Shown: positions 1 through 5,435, numbered from the stretch's first letter. The stretch: DNA of 5,443 nucleotides from Candidatus Omnitrophota bacterium (GCA_029563245.1 JAKQSG010000131.1:1-5443), one strand, 5' to 3'. A program made the numbers and translations. Notes: a model not told the origin generated them from the sequence alone.

Positions 1-1
1 A

Positions 2-610
2 GGTAACCTTTATTATAATAGTGCTTTGTTGATTTCAGGCCAGGGAGAACTCTTAAGCCAGTATGATAAGCTGCATTTAGTGCCATTCGGAGAGTATATC
101 CCTTTTAGGGATTCTTTGAGGTTTCTGGATACTATTGCTCCAATAGGAGATATAGCCCGGGGGGGTGATTATACCATATTCCGTCTTCCGGATAATTTCG
201 GGGTTTTAATTTGCTTTGAAGATGTTTTTTCTGAGCTGGCAAGGAATTTTGTAAAAAGAGGAGCAAGGTTTCTGGTGAATATTACCAACGACGCTTGGTT
301 TGGCAAAACCCCAGAGGCTTATCAGCATTTAGCTGCATCTGTTTTCCGGGCTGTTGAGAATAGGGTTTATCTGGTGCGTTGTGCAAATACGGGGGTATCG
401 GCATTCATATCTCCCTTAGGTAAAATAATTTCAACGGTGAAGGATGACAAGGGAGAAGATATCTTTGTGCAAGGGTATAAAATTGAAACGATACCTCTCT
501 ATTCTAGCACCCCTACCTTTTATGGCAGATACGGCGACTTTCTTCCGTTTCTATCTGTGCTCTTTTTGCTTTTTGGTATGACAAAGGGAATTATTAAGAA
601 AAGGTCCTAA
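2..610 (+). CDS. lnt: Apolipoprotein N-acyltransferase, C-terminal part (5' end outside window)
   Basis: Lnt is an inner-membrane enzyme that transfers an acyl chain from a phospholipid to the N-terminal Cys of lipoproteins, the last step of lipoprotein maturation. The frame is open from base 2 to the TAA at 608-610 (202 codons), so only about the last 40% of a usual ~500-residue protein is present, and no start codon should be assigned here. Visible family signatures are YNSALLI near the start, YDKLHLVPFGEYIP with the catalytic Lys (codon 68-70) and the conserved Glu of PFGE, and GVLICFED with the nucleophile Cys (codon 212-214). ITNDAWFG and ENRVYLVRCANTGVS follow. These belong to the periplasmic nitrilase-like domain; the first catalytic Glu lies upstream of the window. 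A last hydrophobic helix (FLPFLSVLFLLFG) and a basic tail KKRS end the protein, as expected for the final membrane anchor. Every catalytic residue in the visible part is intact. It converges on the CDF gene. Confidence 0.95.
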   Translation, partial: GNLYYNSALLISGQGELLSQYDKLHLVPFGEYIPFRDSLRFLDTIAPIGDIARGGDYTIFRLPDNFGVLICFEDVFSELARNFVKRGARFLVNITNDAWFGKTPEAYQHLAASVFRAVENRVYLVRCANTGVSAFISPLGKIISTVKDDKGEDIFVQGYKIETIPLYSSTPTFYGRYGDFLPFLSVLFLLFGMTKGIIKKRS

Positions 611-645
611 ATATAGATTCTTAAGTTCTTAAGCTATTCTTTAGG
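606..645. terminator. AT-rich hairpin between convergent lnt and CDF genes, possible terminator
   Basis: CCTAAA (606-611) can pair with TTTAGG (640-645), ATAG (613-616) with CTAT (634-637), and the CTTAAG copies (620-625, 628-633) can partly pair, giving an imperfect stem across the 23-base gap and both gene ends. It contains two tandem copies of TTCTTAAG (618-625 and 626-633). On the minus strand the stem is followed by ACCTTTTCTT, a modest T-rich run, so it would serve the CDF transcript better than the lnt transcript, which has no T-tract after it. The stem is weak and AT-rich; the role is inferred from position. Confidence 0.35.
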
Positions 646-1506
646 CTCGATGTGCACTACGATATCAACTACCTGGGGCAGGGACTTCTTTATAGCATCT
701 TCAATAGCGTAGCTTATTTTATGGGCAGAGCCTACGTGCATTTCGCTATCAACTTGTACGTGTAAATCGATATAAATATCGTCAGGCCTTCCGCGCGTGC
801 GTATCTTGTGGCATGTTTTTACTCCTTCTACGCTTAACACAATATCAACTATTTGTTTTAAATCTACTATAGCTGCGCTATCGCAGAGTATCATAGAGCT
901 TTGGCGAACTATCTTATACCCGGAATAGGCGATAAAGACGGAAATAATGATAGAGGTTACAGGATCCAGCAGAGGAAAGCCCATTTCTATTGCGATTAGG
1001 GCCATAATAACAGAAACCGAGGTGAAGATATCAGCGCGTGTATGCATAGAATCGGAAAGCAGTATGTCGCTTTTAAGTTCTATGCCTTTTTTGCTTTCAT
1101 AGCGCATAACTATAAAATTAACCATTATTGTAATTACCATTACGATAAAGCTTGCGGGGGTAATATTAAGCGCTATAGCGTTATTAAAACGGCCCAGGCT
1201 TTCGTGGATAATCCCTATGGCTACTAAAAATAGCAGAAAGGCAATGCCAAGGGAGAAAAAGGTTTCATATTTTTTGTGGCCGTAAGGATGGTCGATATCT
1301 TTTGCCTTGGAGGCAAAGTGTATTCCAATTAATCCGATGATATTGGAGGCCCCATCAGAGAGAGAGTGGAAGCCATCCGCAGTCATACTGGTAGAGCGGC
1401 TGCCTAAACCAAATATAATTTTAGCAATAGCTACGGACCAATTGAGCGCAAGTACTATCATTAGCACTAGTCTTATTTTACCGTAGTCCTTTATCTGTTT
1501 GGGCAT
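634..1506 (-). CDS. Cation diffusion facilitator (CDF) family divalent metal exporter
   Basis: A full-length (290 aa) CDF transporter, an inner-membrane antiporter that expels Zn2+ or a related divalent metal in exchange for protons. Helix 2 carries the metal-site pattern ADGFHSLSDG (His47, Asp51) and helix 5 carries DSMHTRAD (His155, Asp159); the HxxxD/HxxxD set is typical of Zn-type rather than Mn-type members, so zinc is the first guess. The signature DHPYGHKKYE is at 72-81. Six hydrophobic stretches are seen near residues 14-34, 45-66, 83-103, 116-136, 160-177 and 183-201. The cytoplasmic dimerisation domain follows (about 207-290), with GVKTCHKIRTRG, DLHVQVD, AHKISYAIE and the closing VVHIEP. 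The ATG is the first start after an in-frame TAG four codons upstream, and no Shine-Dalgarno precedes it (see the leaderless finding). It is divergent from the PIG-L gene and convergent with lnt. Metal specificity cannot be settled from sequence. Confidence 0.95.
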   Translation of the reverse strand: MPKQIKDYGKIRLVLMIVLALNWSVAIAKIIFGLGSRSTSMTADGFHSLSDGASNIIGLIGIHFASKAKDIDHPYGHKKYETFFSLGIAFLLFLVAIGIIHESLGRFNNAIALNITPASFIVMVITIMVNFIVMRYESKKGIELKSDILLSDSMHTRADIFTSVSVIMALIAIEMGFPLLDPVTSIIISVFIAYSGYKIVRQSSMILCDSAAIVDLKQIVDIVLSVEGVKTCHKIRTRGRPDDIYIDLHVQVDSEMHVGSAHKISYAIEDAIKKSLPQVVDIVVHIEPKE

Positions 1507-1512
1507 AAATAT

Positions 1513-1541
1513 ATTCTAAGGATTTATCTTTAATATTGCAA
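1513..1541 (-). promoter_or_regulatory. Putative sigma-70 promoter of the CDF gene, giving a leaderless mRNA
   Basis: Read on the minus strand: TTGCAA (1541-1536, 4/6 match to the -35), a 17-base spacer, and TAGAAT (1518-1513, 5/6 match to the -10). Six bases (ATATTT) separate the -10 from the ATG, so a start at the usual distance would fall on the A of the start codon. This fits the absence of a Shine-Dalgarno. No experimental support. Confidence 0.5.
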
Positions 1542-1591
1542 GTTATTTTGTAAAAAAGGGGCTATTTTCCTATCCTTTTTCAATAAAGATA

Positions 1592-1619
1592 TTGACAGCT
1601 GTATTGGGGCTAATATAAT
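1592..1619 (+). promoter_or_regulatory. Perfect-consensus sigma-70 promoter for the PIG-L gene
   Basis: TTGACA (1592-1597), a 16-base spacer and TATAAT (1614-1619) match both hexamers of the housekeeping promoter exactly. The expected start is near 1626, leaving an untranslated leader of about 15 bases that holds the GAGGG ribosome binding site before the ATG at 1641. It drives the PIG-L gene and probably the downstream kinase. Confidence 0.82.
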
Positions 1620-1640
1620 GATGGCAAAAAGAGGGCTGTA

Positions 1641-3059
1641 ATGATATTTTACCGGCAAAGAATATTGAATATTTTTGTTTTCTTGTTTATATTGTGCCTG
1701 TTTTTATCGAAGAATTTATCCGCGCAGGATTTTCAGCAGCTAGGTTCATTTAAGGAGGGAGAACGCGTGCTTATACTCGCGCCGCATCCGGATGATGAAG
1801 CAATAGCCTGTGCAGGAATAATACAGGAGGCCATTCTAAAAGGGGCCAAGGTAAAAATTGTTTATTTAACTAACGGGGAACATAACGAATTCGTCTTTAT
1901 TGTATACAAGAAACGGATCGTTTTTAGGAAAAATGAGTTTATATCCTTAGGAAAGTTGCGTCGTGAAGAGTCAATTAAGGCGATGCAGCTATTAGGTCTT
2001 AATGCGGATGACCTTATATTCTTAGGTTATCCTGATTTTGGTACCTTTAGTATATTCACCAGATTTTGGGACACGGGTAAGCCATACCGTTCTCTTTTAA
2101 CCAGAATCTCTTCTGTGCCTTACGTAGATAGCCCTTCTTTTAAAGCCCCTTACCTTGGGGAGAATATCCTTAAGGACCTGAAGAAGGTTATTTCGGATTA
2201 TCGTCCGGATAAAATATTTGTCTCTCATCCTGCGGATGTCAACGTCGACCATAAATCTTTATATCTGTTTTTACAGATAGCGCTGGCGCAACTTAAGGAA
2301 GAGATATCTTATCCCAAGATCTATCCGTATCTGGTACACCATAGCGGCTGGCCACTGCCAAGGCACTATCATCCTGAACTTGAGTTAAATCCGCCTAAAA
2401 GTTTCTTAGACTCCGATATAAAGTGGTTAAAATTTAATCTTACTGCCGAGCAGCTGGATAATAAAAAGAAGGCGATACTTTGTTATAAGAGTCAGACTCA
2501 GTCCAGCGCCTTTTACCTTTTGGCCTTTGCGCGTAAGAATGAACTTTTTGGGGATTATCCCGCTATAAACTTAAATCACCAGGCCAACCTGAATGAAAAG
2601 AAGGTTTCTTTTTTCGGTTCTTTAAAAATGTTTCCGGATATTACTTCTGAAGGAAATTATGCAGAGAATATTTCTTTAGCCAGCAAGGGGAGAGTTAATT
2701 ATGCCGTTTTGGAGGATGGCTTGATTATCATGATAGAGAAGCCCGAAAATATTGTTTACAGGTTTTCGACGACAGTGTATTTATTCGGTTATAATGATAA
2801 GGTCCCGTTTGCCGAGATGCCCAAGATACGGATTATTACTAAGCATAAAAACTTCAGGGTGTTGAATGGAAAAAGGTTGATTAATTCTAACGGTATTTAT
2901 CTGAAGTTAGCCCCTTCGGAGCTGACCATTAAGATCCCCCTGAAAGAATTAGGCTCACCTGATTTTATTTTAGCTTCCGTAAGGTCTTATATAGGCCGTG
3001 ATGAAGGGGGTGATTCCCCTATCTATTCAACCGGGTTCAGGAGAATTAATATTAATTAG
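1641..3059 (+). CDS. Exported PIG-L family (LmbE-like) N-deacetylase with an extra C-terminal region
   Basis: PIG-L/LmbE proteins are metal-dependent amidases that usually remove an acetyl group from GlcNAc-containing glycans or glycoconjugates. An N-terminal signal peptide is clear: basic MIFYRQR, a hydrophobic core at 9-22, and a likely cleavage after LSA (about residue 28); the Cys at 20 does not sit in a good lipobox. The catalytic domain (about 40-310) has APHPDDE (His49, Asp51, Asp52), YLTNGEHNE, the helix RREESIKAMQLLG with FLGYPD, and SHPADVNVDH, whose last His (204) would be the third metal ligand. Residues about 320-472 go beyond the usual domain and look beta-rich, ending in IKIPLKELGSP and SPIYSTGFRRI; I do not recognise them securely (a carbohydrate-binding-like beta-sandwich is a guess). 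GAGGG at 1631-1635 precedes the ATG by five bases, and the upstream in-frame stop is at 1611. Substrate unknown; a periplasmic or extracellular glycan is inferred. Confidence 0.92.
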   Translation: MIFYRQRILNIFVFLFILCLFLSKNLSAQDFQQLGSFKEGERVLILAPHPDDEAIACAGIIQEAILKGAKVKIVYLTNGEHNEFVFIVYKKRIVFRKNEFISLGKLRREESIKAMQLLGLNADDLIFLGYPDFGTFSIFTRFWDTGKPYRSLLTRISSVPYVDSPSFKAPYLGENILKDLKKVISDYRPDKIFVSHPADVNVDHKSLYLFLQIALAQLKEEISYPKIYPYLVHHSGWPLPRHYHPELELNPPKSFLDSDIKWLKFNLTAEQLDNKKKAILCYKSQTQSSAFYLLAFARKNELFGDYPAINLNHQANLNEKKVSFFGSLKMFPDITSEGNYAENISLASKGRVNYAVLEDGLIIMIEKPENIVYRFSTTVYLFGYNDKVPFAEMPKIRIITKHKNFRVLNGKRLINSNGIYLKLAPSELTIKIPLKELGSPDFILASVRSYIGRDEGGDSPIYSTGFRRININ

Positions 3060-3061
3060 CC

Positions 3062-3070
3062 AGGGAGGGG
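3062..3070 (+). promoter_or_regulatory. Ribosome binding site deciding the kinase start
   Basis: AGGGAGGGG sits two bases before the ATG at 3073, with AGGGAG centred about eight bases upstream. It selects this ATG over an in-frame ATG at 2998, which lies inside the PIG-L gene with no comparable site and would add 25 residues that do not look like the family. Confidence 0.75.
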
Positions 3071-3072
3071 AT

Positions 3073-3558
3073 ATGTTAGAATTGAAATTGGTCGAAATTA
3101 AGAAGCCCGACGAAGTAAACATTATCATAGGGCAGAGCCACTTTATAAAGACAGCAGAGGACCTTTATGAGGCCTTATTCAATAGCGTCCCCGGGATAGA
3201 ATTCGCTTTGGCCTTTGCCGAAGCCAGCGGTGCCTGTAAAGTAAGGTCTCATGGCAACAACAAGCTGCTTAAGGATTTAGCCGTAGAGAATTGCCTTAAT
3301 ATGAGGGCGGGCCATAGTTTTATAATTTTACTGAAAAATGCTTATCCTATTAATGTTTTGAACGCAATCAAGAATGTCCCCGAGGTATGCAATATATATT
3401 GTGCTACGGCAAATCCGGTTAAGGTTGTTGTTGCCCAAACCCAGGAAGGATGTGCAATCTTAGGAGTAGTGGACGGATTTGCGCCTAAAGAGGAGGAAAG
3501 GGAGGAAGATATCTCTTGGAGAAAGAATTTCTTGCGTAAAATCGGCTATAAGTTATAA
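3073..3558 (+). CDS. Adenosine-specific kinase-like protein (DUF355 / PF04008 family)
   Basis: A 161-residue cytoplasmic protein of the family named adenosine-specific kinase, found in archaea and scattered bacteria; the name rests on few characterised members, so the exact reaction is less sure than the family. Family-like stretches are IIIGQSHFIKTAEDLYEAL (18-35), FALAFAEASGACKVRSHGN (44-62), the long conserved region from RAGHSFIILL to CATANPVKVVVAQT (78-123), GVVDGFAP (131-138) and the tail RKNFLRKIGYK (150-160). Length and C-terminus match the family's usual ~160 residues, so it is complete. It starts 13 bases after the PIG-L stop and has a strong Shine-Dalgarno, so co-transcription with PIG-L is likely. 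No metabolic link to the deacetylase is evident; a role in purine nucleoside salvage is inferred from the family name only. Confidence 0.9.
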   Translation: MLELKLVEIKKPDEVNIIIGQSHFIKTAEDLYEALFNSVPGIEFALAFAEASGACKVRSHGNNKLLKDLAVENCLNMRAGHSFIILLKNAYPINVLNAIKNVPEVCNIYCATANPVKVVVAQTQEGCAILGVVDGFAPKEEEREEDISWRKNFLRKIGYKL

Positions 3559-3594
3559 TTCTTATTGTAACCTAAAAATAATTCTGTTATAATT
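3552..3594 (+). repeat. Direct repeat GTTATAATT, two copies 34 bases apart
   Basis: Copies are at 3552-3560 (overlapping the kinase TAA) and 3586-3594 (containing the acyltransferase -10 box). The sequence is AT-rich and short, so it may be chance; the first copy could also act as a weaker second -10, though its matching -35 (TTGCGT at 3532-3537) is poor. Confidence 0.4.
3565..3593 (+). promoter_or_regulatory. Putative extended -10 promoter of the acyltransferase gene
   Basis: TTGTAA (3565-3570, 4/6 match), a 17-base spacer and TATAAT (3588-3593), with TG at 3585-3586 forming an extended -10 (TGTTATAAT). The expected start is near 3600, two to four bases before the ATG at 3604, so the transcript would be leaderless or nearly so. 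A second copy of GTTATAATT lies at 3552-3560 over the kinase stop codon. Confidence 0.65.
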
Positions 3595-3603
3595 TTTAAA
3601 TAA

Positions 3604-4515
3604 ATGGATTTTAAAAAAGTTAAAAAAAGCTTTAGTCGTATTCTGGGGTGGTTAGGTTTACATCTTTGTTCTTTGATAATAAAGATTACCCCGGATAGAT
3701 TTATCTATCGTTTTGCCAAGATGATAAGTTCGTTGGCCTACTATTTTGCCAGAAAACAGAAGAATATTGCCTTTGATAGCTTAAAGATCGCCTTCGGTGA
3801 GGAAAAGGGCAAAGAAGAACTGGATAGGATAGTAAGGCAATGTTTTGATTATATAGCTAAATCAGCTGTCGAGCTTATGTTTCTTATGAATAAGCCCCAG
3901 CTTTTAAAGGATAGGGTGGATATAGTCGGCAGAGAAAATCTGGAGAAGGCCTTATCTAGAAAAAGGGGAGTTATACTAGTAAGCGCTCATTTTGGAAATT
4001 TCCCGCTTTTACTGGGTAGGTTAGCGGTAGAAGGATATAAGACTGCAGGTATTATGCGACCCATGAGGGACTCAAGGGTAGAAAAAGTTTTCCTAGAGAA
4101 AAGGGAGAAATTCGGGGTTAAGACTATCTACAGCCAACCGCGCCATCTCTGCGTTAATAATACAATACTCTCCTTGCGGAATAATGAATTAGTTTTTATC
4201 CCTATAGACCAGAATTTCGGAACCGCCGGAGTTTTTGTAAATTTCTTCGGTAGAAAAGCTGCTACGGCCACCGGTCCGGTAATTTTTGCACAGCGCACCA
4301 AGGCCGCACTTATTCCATGTTTTATTTTAAGGCAGAAAGATGACCGGCACAAAATAGTCTTTGAGCCTGCTTTGGATTTACAGGAGGGGAGCAACCCGCA
4401 AGAAACGGTGCTTATCAATATACAGAAATTGACCGATATTATTGAAACTTATATACGCAAATATCCTGCGGAATGGGGATGGATCCACCGTAGGTGGAAG
4501 AGTCAACCAAGTTAA
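3604..4515 (+). CDS. LpxL/HtrB-type lysophospholipid (lipid A) acyltransferase family protein
   Basis: A 303-residue inner-membrane-associated acyltransferase of the LABLAT superfamily (PF03279), whose members add secondary acyl chains to lipid A precursors from acyl-ACP. An N-terminal hydrophobic segment (about 12-28) serves as anchor, followed by the family region FAKMISSLAYYFARKQKNIA. The active-site block is VILVSAHFGNFPLLLGRLA (123-141): His129 is present, but the acidic residue of HX4(D/E) is replaced by Pro134. Downstream signatures are MRPMRD (151-156), FIPIDQNFGTAGVFVNFFGR (198-217), TATGPVIFAQRT and the C-terminal PAEWGWIHRRWK (288-299), all standard for the family. The ATG directly follows an in-frame TAA (3601-3603), so no longer form is possible; no Shine-Dalgarno is seen. 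The stop overlaps the ribosome binding site of the next gene. A lipid A role is the default, but another glycolipid acceptor is possible. Confidence 0.9.
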   Translation: MDFKKVKKSFSRILGWLGLHLCSLIIKITPDRFIYRFAKMISSLAYYFARKQKNIAFDSLKIAFGEEKGKEELDRIVRQCFDYIAKSAVELMFLMNKPQLLKDRVDIVGRENLEKALSRKRGVILVSAHFGNFPLLLGRLAVEGYKTAGIMRPMRDSRVEKVFLEKREKFGVKTIYSQPRHLCVNNTILSLRNNELVFIPIDQNFGTAGVFVNFFGRKAATATGPVIFAQRTKAALIPCFILRQKDDRHKIVFEPALDLQEGSNPQETVLINIQKLTDIIETYIRKYPAEWGWIHRRWKSQPS

Positions 4516-4523
4516 AGGAGGTG
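4515..4523 (+). promoter_or_regulatory. Near-perfect Shine-Dalgarno for the 72-aa membrane protein
   Basis: AAGGAGGTG is complementary to the 3' end of 16S rRNA over its whole length and lies at ideal spacing (GGAGG ends six bases before the ATG at 4528). It begins on the last base of the acyltransferase stop codon (4513-4515), so ribosomes ending that gene are placed at the site. It is the strongest ribosome binding site in the window. Confidence 0.8.
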
Positions 4524-4527
4524 TAAG

Positions 4528-4746
4528 ATGGCAGAGGAAATCAAGAAGGAAGAAAAATGTTGTTGTGCACAGGGCAAGAAAGTTGTTTCTACGATCTTAA
4601 AGGTAGTCTTAGGCCTGGTATTCTTAGGCTTAGGCGCTGCCGCAATATTAAGATGGTGGCCGGCACTCTTGATGATTATTAAAGGGTCCATGGGCCTATT
4701 CCTAATTTTGGCTGGGATCATTACTTTGGCAATAGCTAAAGAATAA
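4528..4746 (+). CDS. Small two-helix membrane protein with an N-terminal Cys-Cys-Cys motif, function unknown
   Basis: A 72-residue protein with no function I can assign. The N-terminus is charged (MAEEIKKEEK), followed by three consecutive cysteines (11-13) and another basic patch GKK (16-18). Two hydrophobic helices follow, about 19-41 and 46-69, separated by RWW (42-44) and ending in KE. The second helix is Gly-rich (GSMGLFLILAGIITLAIA). The positive-inside rule would put the N-terminus and Cys cluster in the cytoplasm, although both tails are charged and the topology is not certain. It follows the acyltransferase by 12 bases and is the last gene before a terminator, so it is probably co-transcribed with it. 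The strong Shine-Dalgarno, sensible composition and closing terminator argue that it is real; the antisense frame here has no comparable signals. The cysteines could bind metal or a cofactor, or be acylated; this is speculation. Confidence 0.82.
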   Translation: MAEEIKKEEKCCCAQGKKVVSTILKVVLGLVFLGLGAAAILRWWPALLMIIKGSMGLFLILAGIITLAIAKE

Positions 4747-4770
4747 TACTAAGATAGCTTTAAACTAAGT

Positions 4771-4807
4771 AAAGGGGCTGGAAGATAATTCTTGCCCCTT
4801 TTTATTT
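4771..4807 (+). terminator. Rho-independent terminator ending the acyltransferase unit
   Basis: AAAGGGGC (4771-4778) pairs exactly with GCCCCTTT (4794-4801), with a 15-base loop that can fold further (GAA 4781-4783 with TTC 4789-4791). The stem runs into TTTTT then ATTT (4799-4807). It lies 24 bases after the stop of the small membrane protein gene. Confidence 0.88.
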
Positions 4808-4832
4808 ACATTTGCCTATTTTAGGGTATAAT
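4805..4832 (+). promoter_or_regulatory. Sigma-70 promoter of bioY
   Basis: TTTACA (4805-4810, 5/6 match), a 16-base spacer and TATAAT (4827-4832, 6/6). The expected start is near 4839, giving a leader of about 30 bases with AAGGAG at 4858-4863. The -35 box touches the T-tract of the upstream terminator, so the two units are separated with no spare sequence. I see no clear BirA-type inverted repeat or riboswitch in the leader. Confidence 0.72.
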
Positions 4833-4868
4833 TATTACATTATGGATTTTTAAGATTAAGGAGAGGGT

Positions 4869-5435
4869 ATGGAGTCTATATTAAGAAAAGAAATTGTTTT
4901 GAATCAAAGCATTTCTCGCGCTTTAGTATCAATATTTTTTATAATTACAATAAGCTTGGGGGCCTTTATCCGTATTCCGCTTCCCTTTACGCCTGTGCCT
5001 TTAACGATGCAAACCTTTTTTGTTTTGCTCTCTGCTTCGTTTTTAGGGGTGCGTTTAGGTTTATTTACACAATTTGCGTACATATTCTTAGGTTTTATAG
5101 GTCTTCCCATATTTACTAATACTTATGCCGGAGGAGTTTATTTTATCGGGCCTACGGCCGGATATTTCTTCGGTTTTTTTGTCGCTACTATTTTTATCGC
5201 AAGATTTATTACGTATGCTAAGGAGGATATTTTAATGATTACAGGTATTTTTTGCTTGGCCAGTATCCTGCTTTTATTATGCGGTGTTGCCTGGCTTAAA
5301 ATATCATTGCATCTTACCTGGGCAAAATCGTTTCTCTTTGGTTTTGTTCCTTTTCTACCCGGTGATATAGCCAAGTCAGTTTTGGCAGCATTTTTATTCT
5401 GGAAGCTTAAACCACGGATGAAATCAATCCTATAG
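4869..5435 (+). CDS. bioY: Biotin transporter BioY (ECF S component)
   Basis: BioY is the membrane substrate-binding (S) component of energy-coupling factor biotin uptake systems. The 188-residue length is normal. Signatures are ISLGAFIRIPLPFTPVPLTMQTF (28-50), FLGVRLGLFTQFAYIFLGFIGLPIF (58-82), YFIGPTAGYFFGF (91-103) and, near the C-terminus, FGFVPFLPGDIAKSVLAAFLF (157-177) with Asp166 and Lys169 in the usual PxD..K pattern. About six hydrophobic helices cover most of the protein. AAGGAG at 4858-4863 lies five bases before the ATG. It has its own promoter and follows a terminator, so it is probably expressed apart from the upstream genes. No EcfA/EcfT genes are seen here; it would use a shared ECF module encoded elsewhere or act alone, as has been proposed for some solo BioY proteins. 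Biotin as substrate is well supported by the family. Confidence 0.95.
   Translation: MESILRKEIVLNQSISRALVSIFFIITISLGAFIRIPLPFTPVPLTMQTFFVLLSASFLGVRLGLFTQFAYIFLGFIGLPIFTNTYAGGVYFIGPTAGYFFGFFVATIFIARFITYAKEDILMITGIFCLASILLLLCGVAWLKISLHLTWAKSFLFGFVPFLPGDIAKSVLAAFLFWKLKPRMKSIL

Noticed and set aside
1042..1227. 61-residue open frame on the plus strand
   Set aside because: Entirely antisense to the CDF gene, with no ribosome binding site or recognisable protein features.
1553..1580. AAAAAGG...CCTTTTT hairpin with a T-run in the divergent intergenic region
   Set aside because: It lies upstream of both divergent promoters, where no transcript of this window needs ending. The stem is only two G-C pairs plus A-T pairs, so chance in AT-rich DNA is the simpler explanation.
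1618..1641. Micro-ORF (MMAKRGL) whose TAA overlaps the PIG-L ATG, a possible coupled leader peptide
   Set aside because: Its first ATG overlaps the TATAAT box and its second is upstream of the expected transcription start (about 1626), so it would not be transcribed from the consensus promoter.
2998..3072. N-terminal extension of the kinase by 25 residues from an in-frame ATG
   Set aside because: It lies within the end of the PIG-L gene, has no good ribosome binding site and makes the protein longer than the family; the ATG at 3073 has a strong Shine-Dalgarno.
4128..4418. 96-residue open frame on the minus strand
   Set aside because: Antisense shadow of the acyltransferase gene, whose own frame carries clear family motifs.
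4512..4721. 69-residue open frame on the minus strand
   Set aside because: Antisense to the small membrane protein gene, which has the better ribosome binding site, composition and terminator placement.
4833..4868. Possible riboswitch or BirA operator in the bioY leader
   Set aside because: The leader is only about 30 bases and shows no stem-loop structure or convincing inverted repeat.
4904..5374. Two minus-strand open frames opposite bioY (68 and 78 codons)
   Set aside because: Basic, low-complexity shadows of a hydrophobic membrane-protein gene; bioY itself is unmistakable.
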